From Aldrovandia affinis (Eukaryota > Chordata > Actinopteri > Notacanthiformes > Halosauridae), in contig JAINUG010000176.1 of the NCBI GenBank assembly GCA_029706075.1, positions 186,001-250,000 of the forward strand: DNA of 64,000 bases, given 5' to 3'. Shown in pieces: positions 32,066 through 42,732 of the stretch. The first letter of the stretch is position 1; every line of letters starts with the position of its first letter. A program made the position numbers and the translations under genes. Under the pieces are notes generated by a model. It was not told where the DNA came from, searched no databases, and saw only the letters and a program-made list of their open reading frames with translations.

Positions 32066-33150
32066 GGGCCTGTCTCACGAAGCAGGATTAGTGTGTTAGC
32101 CAGCTAACTTTGGGCTTAACCCTGGGTTTTCGGTCTCACCACTGTGGCTCACTTTTAATCAGGTTACATCGCCATGGTAACTGATGCCGCGAACCTAACC
32201 TGCTCTGGAGTAGGTTAAATTCAGGCTAACAGATCTAATCCTATAATAAGGCCACCCCCTCTCAATCAGTTCTCTGGAAAATGGCCTTCACCATACAGGC
32301 AGGCAGTGTAGTGTAATGGTTAGGGAGCTGGGCTTGTAACGTTAAGGTTGCAGGTTCAATCCCCAGGTGGGACACTGCTGTTGTACCCTTGAGCAAGGCA
32401 CTTAACCTGAATCGCTTCAGTTAATATCCAGCTGTATAAATGGATTGTAAAGAAATATAAAACTGTAAGTCGCTCTGGATAAGAGCGTCTGCTAAGTGCC
32501 TATAATATAATAATATAATATTACTAGAGAATTGCGTAATCTTATTTTTTTAATATCAGAGATATAAAAGAGGGAATATTGTACCTTTGCAAGCTTCTAG
32601 AGCCGCATGTCACAAATGCCACTTGTCGATGCCATGCAATCATTGTGCAGCAAACTGTATGTATTCCCCTATGTTTTCTAGACATATACGTATTACATTG
32701 GTGATGCGGAGAACCTGAGCAAACATACAGTTTATATAGTTATATAGTTATCAATAATGAATAACATTTACTGTTGCATATTAAGTGCGGTGTAATTTTC
32801 TCATAGGATTCCTGAGAGTGATTGCTGCAATAGATTGCACTCACATTCCCATCACCGCAGCCCTGGGTGAGCCACAGTCGTGAGACCGAAAACCCAGGGT
32901 TAAGCTCAAAGTTAGCTCGCTAACCCACCAATCCTGCTTTGTGAAACAGTGCTCTGGATCCGACCATGTTGCATGCTGTATTGCAAACACCGCCCCTTCA
33001 TAGCTCGATCAGAAAAGCCAGGGTTGACAGAGTGAGTTGACAACCACCGTCGTGAGACAGGTTAGCCGTAGTTGCCTTTGTTAGGCTTTGTGTAGCCAGC
33101 TAACACAAAGATACCCTGACTATGTTGAACTTCCTTCATGAGACAGGCCC
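32066..33150 (+). mobile_element. PIF/Harbinger element with transposase remnant and nested SINE
   Basis: Outer ends GGGCCTGTCTCACGAAG and its complement (CTTCATGAGACAGGCCC) are flanked by the 3-bp duplication CTG (32063-32065 and 33151-33153), as expected for Harbinger. A second, longer pair of inverted arms (about 32,072-32,155 and 32,865-32,950) sits inside. Translation near 32,590-32,660 gives LLEPHVTNATCRCHA, and near 32,810-32,875 VIAAIDCTHIPI, the Harbinger block with the first catalytic Asp. MAFTI at 32,281 may be the start. The transposase is fragmentary. Confidence 0.88.
32300..32522 (+). mobile_element. tRNA-headed SINE inside the Harbinger element
   Basis: The head contains the A-box-like GTGTAATGGTTAGGGAGCTG and B-box-like GGTTGCAGGTTCAATCC. 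The body is GTACCCTTGAGCAAGGCACT and the tail GTCGCTCTGGATAAGAGCG is L2-related. The same SINE occurs at 50345-50554 and, partly, at 43556-43650. Confidence 0.88.
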
Positions 33151-33153
33151 CTG

Positions 33154-34388
33154 ATGTGAAAGGTATGAACTGGTGTGCAAGGGGGTAAAATGGGTCGTAT
33201 AGTCACCTAAATCCATTTGGTTAACATCATCCATTTTAGGCTATACGAATACTCGGGTCTGGTCTGGCAGCACTACTTTGCAAAGAAAGACAATGTGGTT
33301 AAAAATCCACCCACAGTATAATATAAATAATTTAGATAAATAACAGATTCATGCATCAACTGAATCTTACCTTTGGTGTGAGGGAAGCATTACATCCAGG
33401 CCAAGGTAATGTACTATCCCCACACACTACAATACAAACCCTATCTGAACAGACAGCTTCCCCTGGGAAAGGCCAGATAGTGCACGATCTACTGGAAACT
33501 GGTACAGATCATATAGGTGTTTGTTGTCACAACTGATAGGAGAAACTAAACCATATCCACAGGGACTTGGAAGCAACTACAAGCAGTTTATTAACTCAAC
33601 CCTTCGATTGCATCCAACATATAACATAAATTACGTTAGACTTTGTGACTTGTTTCCTTTTTATTCCCCACTATGAAACCTTTTCCGTTATTAAAACAGC
33701 TTGATTAAATAGAATGGGCTATCCAAACATAGGCTTCCATGGCTATTGTTGCGTACTTTTGCTGACTGCTTTCTCTGGTCATCATGTTCAAAGTCCAATA
33801 CTAAGGCAGAGGACCATTTTATTTATAAATCAGACCAAGGTTTTAAGATGCTACCGTTTGAGATTTTTTCAAGAAACTATTATCCTCTGAAGCAAGTTAA
33901 CAGCAAATGTAAATACTTGTGACTAGAATATCATAAATTACACAAAAATAAAAACACAACAAGTAAATATATATTCATATATTTACAAAATGTAAGGGTG
34001 AGGACAACATTTTGCAGGACTGACAAATGGAGCCTTCAATAAATTTGGACCACACATGGTCAAACGGCTCAAGATTATTACAGAGGATATATTTTAGCAT
34101 GGAAAACAATTCAAAAACTAGCCTAAATTCTTACGTAATCTTGATTTTTAAAAGCATGATATGAACATGATAGTTTACATATGAACATTCTTTACTGGAA
34201 ATATCTAAATGTTGCAAAAAAAGAAAAGGAAGGAAATAAGTATTGCAATGTACGGGTCTGATAGTCCAATGTGTTATCAGCCCAATTTGATAAAAACGTT
34301 TCACAATTTAAAGATCAACTTACATGTCCTGCCCCGCCCCCAAATGTTATTTTGTAACTCTACTTCGCTATCTTGCATCCGTATCAAT
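33154..34388 (-). other. hexim1: hexim1 3' flank and probable 3' UTR
   Basis: No conserved ORF. On the minus strand AATAAA signals lie at 33823-33818 and about 33,664-33,659, which would give a 3' UTR of roughly 570-730 bases. Position 33,351-33,536 is open on the plus strand but looks random. Confidence 0.45.
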
Positions 34389-35525
34389 TTACTCCCTCGT
34401 GGAGAGGGTTTGTCCATGCTCTTTGTATATCTGATTCTGCAGACGGAGCTCGCTGTTCTGTTCCCTCAGTCTCTCAAGTTCACTCTCCAGCTCACTTAGT
34501 CGCGAAGCATACGGGTGAATGACCGAACTATCGGAGTTGAGGTCCTGGTTATTCTCGGCAAGTCGCAACCTGTTGTTCTCCTCCTCTAGATGGGACATGC
34601 ACTTCTCCAACTCCAGATACTCCCGTACTAGCTCTTGCTTTGTCATATTCTGGAGGCTTTCAACATGATACTTCTCATAGGTCTCAGAAAAGTCCCTCTG
34701 AAGAAATTCTCCCCCTGCGTTCCCGGGCCTCCCAATGCCGTCACTGCCACCACCGCTGCCATCCTCGTCGTCCTCTTCAAAATCAAAACAGTCCTCTTCA
34801 CTTGCAGTATCTTCTGCGCGACTAGCCCCAATGGAGCGTCGGCCACCCAGTTCGGTATTCAGGTCAGGTTCTTCGCGGTCGTGCTCTTCCATCAGGAACT
34901 GCGTTGTATTATAAGGAGCAACTGGTAGCCCCTTAGCAAACATCTCCGCTCGCACCCGGGATGCTCGTGCAGTTTCTCGTTCGTCAAACTCTTTCTTCTC
35001 CTCCCATGTTAATTTGAAGTAGGGCTTCCAGCGACGTTTCTTCTTAGAAGAGGGTCGCCGACGGTGTTTCTTCTTGCCCAGTGGTGCATCGGGTACAGAC
35101 TCACCGACGGAGCAGTCAGAAATGTGTCTGTTGGCATGCTTGCTACTTTCGCCCTGCACCTGACTGTGAGTCTCTTCGCTGGGTCCATCTCCACTGTTAC
35201 CATAAGATGCTAAACTGCCTTCTCCAGCTGCATCAGCTTCGGGTTCTGGGCATGGCTGTGTTACTGCTGGGCTTTTGGGGTGTGTGTTTCCAGCCACCAA
35301 TCCTGGACACACCTCCTGCTCTCTCCCTTTCATTTGCCAATGGTTTTCCATCATTGTGCTGCTGCTGCCATCTAGTTGTTTTCCATCTCTGTATCGCCCC
35401 CTATCGTTATCCTCCAGTCCACCATTCTTATTGGATGAAGGATGCTCCAAAACTGAAGCACTCCCACCTGAAGGGACAAGTGAAGTTTTCGGGTGATGGA
35501 TCTTCTGGTCGCCAGGTTCTGACAT
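34389..35525 (-). CDS. hexim1: HEXIM1, inhibitor of P-TEFb
   Basis: An intact single-exon ORF of 378 residues, close to the human HEXIM1 length (359). HEXIM proteins bind 7SK snRNA and then sequester and inhibit P-TEFb (CDK9-cyclin T) in the nucleus, which restrains transcription elongation. Visible parts: a variable N-terminus (1-150), an arginine-rich RNA-binding and nuclear localisation segment (KKKHRRRPSSKKKRR, 151-165), the WKPYFKLTWEEKK block (166-178), the inhibitory PYNTTQFL motif (204-211), an acidic stretch (243-255, EEDCFDFEEDDED) and the C-terminal coiled coil for dimerisation and cyclin T binding (about 286-371). HEXIM genes are single-exon in vertebrates, so the intronless form is not evidence of retroposition. 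HEXIM2 is the alternative; the full N-terminus favours HEXIM1. Confidence 0.97.
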   Translation of the reverse strand: MSEPGDQKIHHPKTSLVPSGGSASVLEHPSSNKNGGLEDNDRGRYRDGKQLDGSSSTMMENHWQMKGREQEVCPGLVAGNTHPKSPAVTQPCPEPEADAAGEGSLASYGNSGDGPSEETHSQVQGESSKHANRHISDCSVGESVPDAPLGKKKHRRRPSSKKKRRWKPYFKLTWEEKKEFDERETARASRVRAEMFAKGLPVAPYNTTQFLMEEHDREEPDLNTELGGRRSIGASRAEDTASEEDCFDFEEDDEDGSGGGSDGIGRPGNAGGEFLQRDFSETYEKYHVESLQNMTKQELVREYLELEKCMSHLEEENNRLRLAENNQDLNSDSSVIHPYASRLSELESELERLREQNSELRLQNQIYKEHGQTLSTRE

Positions 35526-35894
35526 TCTGATATTTGTAGATAGCTGGTAGTTTACCCAACCACCTTACAACCGAAGTCAACGAGCTGGTTTAGACAACTT
35601 GTGAAAACGTATTTAAAAATAACAACTAGATACATAGCCTATATAATGTATTTACACTTGGTAAATTATATTATCTCCTTAAAATTAGCATAATTGACTT
35701 TTTCGTAAATAATGTTTTAAAATGTTAAATAAAAATGCCTATCAAAATTGTTCACACTTGTTCAGAAATAATTCGCCAGAGCCAATATAACTCACTATCG
35801 TTAACTCTTTCAGTGCTGCCCAAAGTGACACTACTTTTCGAATCTCAATTCTACCTCCACAACAGTATCCCGTCTACTACTACAGAAGAAGGCG

Positions 35895-35915
35895 TCCTTG
35901 TTTATATATGAAGTC
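35895..35915 (-). promoter_or_regulatory. hexim1: TATA box of hexim1
   Basis: ATATATAAA on the minus strand (35909-35901) lies about 380 bases upstream of the ATG, which predicts a start site near 35,875 and a 5' UTR of about 350 bases. CCAAT on the same strand occurs near 36,113-36,117 and 36,161-36,166. Inferred from motif positions only. Confidence 0.55.
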
Positions 35916-37154
35916 CGCCAACTCAGTGCGCATGTGGTTTTTCCTTCTTGAAGTACAGATACATGGGAGTTGTAGTTTAATAGCTACCACTTATCGTAGA
36001 ACCGTTGTTTAAAAAACTACTTAGTCCACAATTCTTAACCGTTCAACAAAAATCTAAGCCAATCACAATTCACAATCGGGAGGAGGACAAGACCCGGTCC
36101 CTTCGTACTCTCATTGGTCAGGAAGGCGTGTTCACTGTTGCTAAGCTTTCATTTAATTATAATTGGTGACTATGACTGTCAATCATAATTCCTGCCGCTT
36201 TGGGAGGAAACTAGTCTGGCTCACCTCCTAGACAAAACCACGCATTGAAAAAGGGGGGACACCATCAGTAAATGAAATACAACACACCTCTAAACCAAGT
36301 AAATATGCTTTGTTTAAAAAGTAAACATGTACATAGTGTAGTATTACACGTGTAATGAAATCTTAATAAGTGTTAAGGAAATGGGTTTGTTCGCTCTTCC
36401 TTCATTAACATTCACACATGCCTCAATCGCATGACTAAATGTTAGGTCCCTCGTGCACAAATGGTTATTTTTGATTCGGTAGCTTAGCTAAACGTTGGCG
36501 TAAGTGTTTTTTAACGGCGGTTTTTAATTCGGTATGGCGTGATAAAATTGATTTGATTCTACAGTAAATCTTACGGAGCGCACATCAATAAAAAATCGCT
36601 ACGTTGCTAGTGCGGAGCGATATTAGTGCGCTATCTGGCCTCTTTACTCTTCGCTACTAAAAACAAGTGCAAGGAGATGCGTTTTAGGTAATGTTACCAA
36701 AAAACTAACGTAAACAACAAATCAGGAATAATGTCTTTAGCTAGATGGCAAACGATGGCTAGCTGAATAACCCCCGATAAGTAGCTAGTAACATTAGCTT
36801 CTCGGGTGAATGTAATGGTGGATTTAGTCCCACTTGAAAGACCAAGATCGCGTATTTAACGTTAGCAAACATCATCATCGCCCCAGCTATTTGTGGCCAC
36901 CAATATTAAGTTAACGCTAACTTTATCAAATAATTAAATTTTAACGGTTTGCACTCTGATTTTAAGGGCTTCTCCGTTTTCGTTTATTTAAGTTACTTAG
37001 CAAACAAAATGTACAGTACAGTACAGCATAACTGTTCGTTAGATAAATAAATAAAAAACCTGCGGTGGTGTAAATTAGAACGACATTTTGCCAACATCGA
37101 CGTGGAATTTCTTCATAGAATTGCATCTCGCTTAAAAGCTGGCTAGTTAGTACC

Positions 37155-37212
37155 ATGTCCATGGACAACGATATATTGCTACCAACGACACTCGCTAGTT
37201 CCCCAGCAGCTG
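37155..37212 (+). other. Possible first coding exon, unidentified gene
   Basis: An ATG with A at -3 opens MSMDNDILLPTTLASSPAA and runs to a donor-like GGTATGA. I do not recognise the protein. It points away from hexim1 and would be a divergent transcript. No in-phase second exon was found with confidence. Confidence 0.2.
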
Positions 37213-39659
37213 GTATGATTGGTACTAAGGCAATACAACGATTTCTTACTCATTTTAAAGTTAAGTTAAGAGTAGCAATGTAATGACGTTGATTAATATC
37301 GATAAGGTCTACATCGTGCTAACGTCAGTGAAATCATTGTGCGTCAAAAGCAAGTGCTAGTCAGCTGCAGTGGGTCCTCGAGTCCAACTAACTTTGTCTT
37401 TAGCGCTAGTTTGTTGGTTATGTCCAGTTAACGGACATAGCTAGCTAGGAAGAGCCAAAGATGATCAAGTTAAGTTTGCTACTGTCTAACTATATCAAGC
37501 TAGTGCTAGCTGAACGCTCCCATGTCAAGGAATGCGTAGGGATTTTGTTTTTACATTTCAATAAACTAGGCGTCATTACGGTAACGCAATGTAGTAATCC
37601 ATTTGGATTACAAATGTACCTGTATACATGAGTGTTGGCGCTAACTGCTCTCTAACTGTCATATTCCTACATTTTCATAAACGGTTTACACACGCTAGCT
37701 AGCTAAGTAAAACATTTGATAACGTTACCCATCCATTATTTCCTCACCAATTACATTTCTCGCTCAAGCGACTTATGTAACGTTAGCTGTAAATTACACA
37801 TGATCTTAGCAAATGTATGCAGCAATTGCAGGAAAATGGATCAATAGATTTGTTTAAACAAAGCCAACAGGGTGGTGAGAAATGGGGTCTTTGGCCACCC
37901 TGCTTTCCAGACACCAGGGCTTGGTGCACAATCTCTGTCTCCCCCTCCCTTTTCCCCTTTTTTATTTGTCTTCCCAATGTACAGTCCTTAGCCTCTCATG
38001 TTACTGCTGTGCACCCGCACACCAGTAGTACTGCAGCTGATGCACCCTATATGCCAGACAGTGATTAGCTGAATAACTAAAGGAGGACTTGAGCTGATTG
38101 AAGGAGAGGCAAATATTTACTTAATTTACAACTAATCTGTTGCCACAAGGCCTATACTTGGGAGGAACTCGATGGGACCAGGCCCGGTGTGTGTATATTG
38201 CAGATTCCCAGTCATTGTCAGATGAGCCAGCGGAGAGCTCTATGTATGTGGGTTTTTTTAAAGAGTTTTCCACAGCACTGTGCTTTTCTTCAATTTATCC
38301 TTTGGGAGGTTGTACTGGTGACACATTTCTGTTGACCAGTTGCACATTTCAATACAGATGTGTGCTATGGGCACACAGCACTGGTCTTTTTTTCTGGGCC
38401 AAGAGGAAGATCTTGCTGGATCTCTTGGATTCATTAAGTCTAGGTGAAGTGTCTTTATTTTCACCAGAGATGTCCAGCACATTTCCCAGGTACCAGTCAT
38501 TATTGTAAATTGCTGCAATTGTCCATTATGGAGTTTAGGTGGTTTCATATCAACAGTGTCACTCATTTTAACAATAGCTGTCAAATTTTCACAGAACACT
38601 GACATTTTTTGTTCATTATGACTCAATAGCGCTTCAATCAGCTTAAGCAGTTCCTTAAGCTCAATCAGTCCTAGTACAATCATGTAGTAATTGTTGAGGG
38701 AAAGTAATACCAGTGGCAGCTTTAAAGATGTCTGCCAGTTTTGCTGCATGTTCCACGTGCTCAAAGAAAAGTGGTCAGAATGTAGTAATATTATTGTGTA
38801 CGTGTAATTAATTCATAAATATTTCTGCCTCAATTTACTTTTTGTCTGTGGGCCATTGTTCAACCTGTGCATTTTGAGAAATATAGGTTACAAAAGTGTC
38901 ATGTGTGATCAATACTTCAGAAGCTATTAAATAGTCCGCCAACAGGGTGATGATAACTGAAGCGTGATCTTTGGCCATCCTCGTTCCCAGGCACCAGGTG
39001 CACTCAAAGCTCAAGAAAGATATGGAATTTAATGTCACATTGCAACATTGATCTCGCAATCACAGTTATGGTTATCGACTGATACATTGCACTATTAAAA
39101 ATTGAAAAAAAATCGTTTGTCTAAACAGATTGCTGGCATCTAGCAAACTTAACAGAAGACAGTTCAGAGTAAGACAAACGGATCCATTACCACTATTCCC
39201 TCTTCTGTAGTGGTATCGTTTCCTTTGTGTCTGTTCTGTGTTGTATATCATACTTTTTCTGAACCGGTTCATACTGATTAAAAACAAATATCTCCCATCA
39301 ATGGATCTCCGGTGACATAGAGGTCATGGTCATGATATTCTTCTCCTTGGCATTTTCTATTCTTTCCACATTTTTGAGACTTTACATGATTTAACTTTTT
39401 TTTTTTTTTTTTTTTTTTACATTTTTAACAGGATAATGTTGCCTCTTTCAAATGACCCTTTTTTATTTTAGTATTACCCATTTCACGATGGACACTTTTT
39501 TGAACACTTACTTCAGTGTGGCAAATAGACCCTGTGGAAGACGTCGGTCTCAGCAGCGGATCAGGGTGATTAGCGGCCACGCCTACTGGCAGAGCGGCCA
39601 ACGCACGCACCGGTCTGGTGTTGCTAATCACATCGGTGTGCTTTAAAACTGCTCTGCTC

Positions 39660-40015
39660 TCTTCAGTAGGTGGCTGGAACAAGAAAGAAAAGGCGTGGGA
39701 GACCGAGGAGAAGAAAAGAAAGAAAGAAAGAAAAAGCGAAGTAAAAGGAAACCGGGAACTGGAAAGGTTCCGGTTAGCCTATTGTTTGATAGTTTTGTTG
39801 TGTTTTAAGTTTATGGGTTTTGTGTCCCGAACCCGTGAGGGCGACGGACAGATTTAATTTTGTTTATTTGTTTAAAAGAACTCCCGGTCTAGTTCTCTGC
39901 CCGTGTCGGGATCAGAGAACATTTCCCAAAGAAAGTAATAAAGAATCCGGTCTGTAGACCGAAAACTCCACCCCTGTTTTCAGACTGCTCTATTCCGTCC
40001 GGGGATTGTCACGTG
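39660..40015 (+). mobile_element. Possible solo LTR or retroposon remnant
   Basis: A purine-rich start with AGAAAGAAAGAAAG, a T-rich middle, AATAAAG near 39,940 and an end in CCGGGGATTGTCACG resemble LTR structure, but no internal domain, TG...CA pair or duplication was confirmed. Confidence 0.25.
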
Positions 40016-40076
40016 GCGTGTGAGCAAACCAGCAATGAATTATTCAGATAATTGACATGCTTTTTAATCAGGCAAA

Positions 40077-40510
40077 ATAAATATAAGAACATAAGAATAC
40101 ATAATGACGAGAACGGGCTGTTCCGCCCATCTAGGCTCATCATGTCCTAATCTGAAGAGTATCTAGTACTGCATCTAGTCTAGACTTGAATAGCCCAAGT
40201 GTTTCTGCCTCTACTACCCGACCTGGCAAGCTGTTCCAGGCATTGACAACTCCCTGTGTAAAGAAAAACTTTAATATCTCTAATATCTGTGTGGAATTTG
40301 CTTAATTTCCACCTGTGGCCTCTTGTTCTGCTGACCCACTTATCTTAAAAAATCTTTGGTAGTTCACTTTGTTAATCCCTTTTAGGAATTTAAAAACCTC
40401 AGTCAAATCCCCCCTAAGTCTCTGTTTCCTAAACTTAAATAGATTGAGTGCCTTAAGTATATCCTCATGACTTTTACCTTTCATACCAGGTCTTATGTTC
40501 TTATATTTAT
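40077..40510 (-). mobile_element. CR1/Rex1-type LINE 3' end (copy B) bounded by a 19-bp inverted repeat
   Basis: Minus-strand ORF2 C-terminus (GKSHEDILKALNLFKFRKQR, then LRGDLTEVFKFLKG) followed by the 3' UTR seen at 1,455 and 51,765. ATAAATATAAGAACATAAG at 40077-40095 is repeated exactly inverted at 40492-40510. It adjoins the inverted 5' arm of the larger CR1 structure. Confidence 0.8.
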
Positions 40511-41042
40511 GGTGATCGCTTTGCCTGACGGGATTGCTGTGTCATACGTGCTGAGAGTTTGAGCGGATTGTTTGTTGCTGTCGGGATATTATTTGGATTG
40601 TGTTTGTATTGTTGCTTAGGGTTCAGCGTTTTGTCATCAGAAAGGTAAAAGGATAAAAGATTTGCTCTTAAGGTAAACATTTGTCGCCGTTAGGGGACAG
40701 AGAGGGAATTTTATATTTTTTCCCCATCTAGCTTCAGAAATCTTGTTAAAAAGTTACCGATTTGGCATTACACCCAGCTGACGCAAGGGTTTTTGTGGTT
40801 TTTCGGCCTCTCAGGAGCAAATCCAAGAGCAGGGAAATATACTATAGCTAACTTGCTTTTTTTGGCTTAAATGTAAATGTAATTGTTATATTTCAAGCGT
40901 AGAGCGTATAGCCGTTTCGGTTGGCTGCTACTAGCGCTCTTGCAACAGACAACCGGACCGAAAGTTTTCAAATTAGCTTTGTGTTGTTTCCATTTAGAAA
41001 TTTCTGCACCTGACTGTTCAGAACCACCTCGGTGTATAGTAT

Positions 41043-41407
41043 ACATTTTAAAATTTATTTCAGATTTTTTCCCATTTTTCTCCCAATTTGGTTGCCAATT
41101 AAACCCTCTATTTATTTCAATTCCCCACCCCCACGAGTCCGTCGCCCGTCCTCCGGGAGCGAGACACATTCCTGGCTGATTGTTCCCGCCTCTTCCGAGA
41201 CGGGAATTCTTCCACGGACGCCTTAACCTTCTCCTCGACGGACTCGTGCCGGCTCTTCCTCCCCCCTCCCCCGGACGCGGACAGCCAAATACCGCCTCCG
41301 ATCGGGCTGACGACCAGGGCCGGTCTGGGTTTTGATCCGCGTCCCTGACGGGCAGCGCACACCACTCCGAAGCGTGGTGCATTAGACCGCTACACCATCC
41401 GCCAGCC
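41043..41407 (-). mobile_element. tRNA-derived SINE with 13-bp target duplication
   Basis: On the minus strand the head reads GGCGGATGGTGTAGCGGTCT with a GATCAAAACCC B-box-like sequence; the tail includes TTGGCAACCAAATTGGGAG. CGGTGTATAGTAT flanks it exactly at 41030-41042 and 41408-41420. A SINE with the same tail is at 48467-48794. Confidence 0.9.
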
Positions 41408-41444
41408 CGGTGTATAGTATTTTTATCGACCTGGTGTCTCTGTT

Positions 41445-41963
41445 TCGTCAGTAATTCGTTCAGTGTAGGGAGAGCAGTAGACATATCTAGGGGTGAAAAT
41501 GTGGCCATCAAAAAGCAGTCATTGGCCACATCTAAAAACTCCTCTTCACATTTACCCTGACTTGTCACTACTTCCCAATTAATAGAGGAGTAATTGAAGT
41601 CGCTCATTATTATAATCTCTCCTTCAGCACAGGTTTGTTTTATGTTACCAAAGAGCATAGTATTTATGTTACTGTCTGAAGCTGGAGGTCTATAGCATAC
41701 TACCATATTAAGGCCCTTGTCATGATCTCCCAGTAATCTAATCCAGATGTCCTCACAAGGAACAAATGAGTTAATACCTGGAATTTCCTACACATAAGAT
41801 CATCTTTCACATAAAGGGCCACTCCTCTTTTATTAGTTCTATCCTTCCTAAACAATTTGTACCCCTCCACATTATATTCATCCCCATCTGCTGCGCCAAG
41901 CCATGTTTCAGTAATCCCAACGATGTCATAACCCCCATTCAACATGACAGCCTCCAGTTCCAA
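41445..41963 (-). pseudogene. CR1-type ORF2 endonuclease fragment
   Basis: Two adjoining frames encode GGYDIVGITETWLGAADGDE, GYKLFRKDRTNKRGVALYV, then MVVCYRPPASDSNIN and IIIMSDFNYSSINWE. The AP-endonuclease motifs are readable (Glu in TETWL; SDFN in place of GDFN). A frameshift near 41,740 and loss of the rest make it inactive. Confidence 0.8.
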
Positions 41964-42027
41964 AAATATTTTTTTATGAACTTCAGAGCCTTACTCACAC
42001 TTATGTTGTCCTTCCCTTCCACACATA

Positions 42028-42571
42028 CAGTACCAGTCAAAAGTTTGGACACACCTTACATCTGGACTACGGCTAAGCGGGCACATTCTTGAGCAAGATA
42101 ACAACTAGAAACACACTTTGAAATTGTGCCGGAACTATCTGGTGAAGGAGGAACATGAATGACAACTCAAACTAATGACCTGGCCTGCCCAGTGTCCAGA
42201 ACTCAATCCCATAGAACTTGTATGGGAATAACTGGACAGAAGAGTCAAAGCAAAGCAACACACAAGTGTCTCTGGGAATTGCTGCAGGACAGCTGGGAAG
42301 ACATGTTGGGTGATTTCCTGCTGAAATGTAATAACCAAATGGCTTGTGTTTGTGAGGCTGTTATCACAGCGAAGGGTGGCTATTTTGAGGAATCCAAGAT
42401 GACATTTTCAGTTAAAAGTTCTTGAACTTTGTTTTGATGTTCCTTTTTCTTATTGGTACATGTATTTTTTGTCATTTTCATGTATTTACAGAAACGTATA
42501 CGGTGTAAAACATTGTCAATTATGAGATAAACCTAGTTTCCAGCAGATGTGTCCAAACTTGACTGGTACTG
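42028..42571 (+). mobile_element. Tc1-like deletion derivative (copy 2)
   Basis: TA at 42026-42027 and 42572-42573. The ends CAGTACCAGTCAAAAGTTTG and CAAACTTGACTGGTACTG are inverted. The interior is collinear with the copy at 16222 and lacks the same part of the transposase. It sits inside the CR1-type LINE between ORF1 and ORF2. Confidence 0.92.
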
Positions 42572-42732
42572 TAACTGTGCCGAACCACCTCTATTCACAT
42601 TATGATCTAAAAAATCTTTATTAATTATATCCTGAGATTTATTATACTCTGCCCTGGTATCTTCCATCTGGGCAGTCTGTACCTCCCAATCCTTACTACT
42701 ACTACTGATTTCCCTCCCTGCCCCCCCAGTCC

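Larger units (their letters stand above)
35916..40076. other. Stretch upstream of hexim1 without a confident gene
   Basis: Mostly unique-looking AT-rich DNA. It holds a possible first coding exon at 37155-37212, two related exon-like blocks near 37,845-37,930 and 38,938-39,005, a poly(T) tract at about 39,390-39,418 and an LTR-like segment near 39,660-40,015. None can be assigned to a known gene. Confidence 0.4.

Noticed and set aside
34635..35530. Plus-strand ORFs across hexim1
   Set aside because: Antisense to an intact, conserved CDS, with no domain content.
38258..38764. 168-codon ORF on the minus strand
   Set aside because: I recognise no domain, and composition and length are compatible with a chance ORF in AT-rich DNA.
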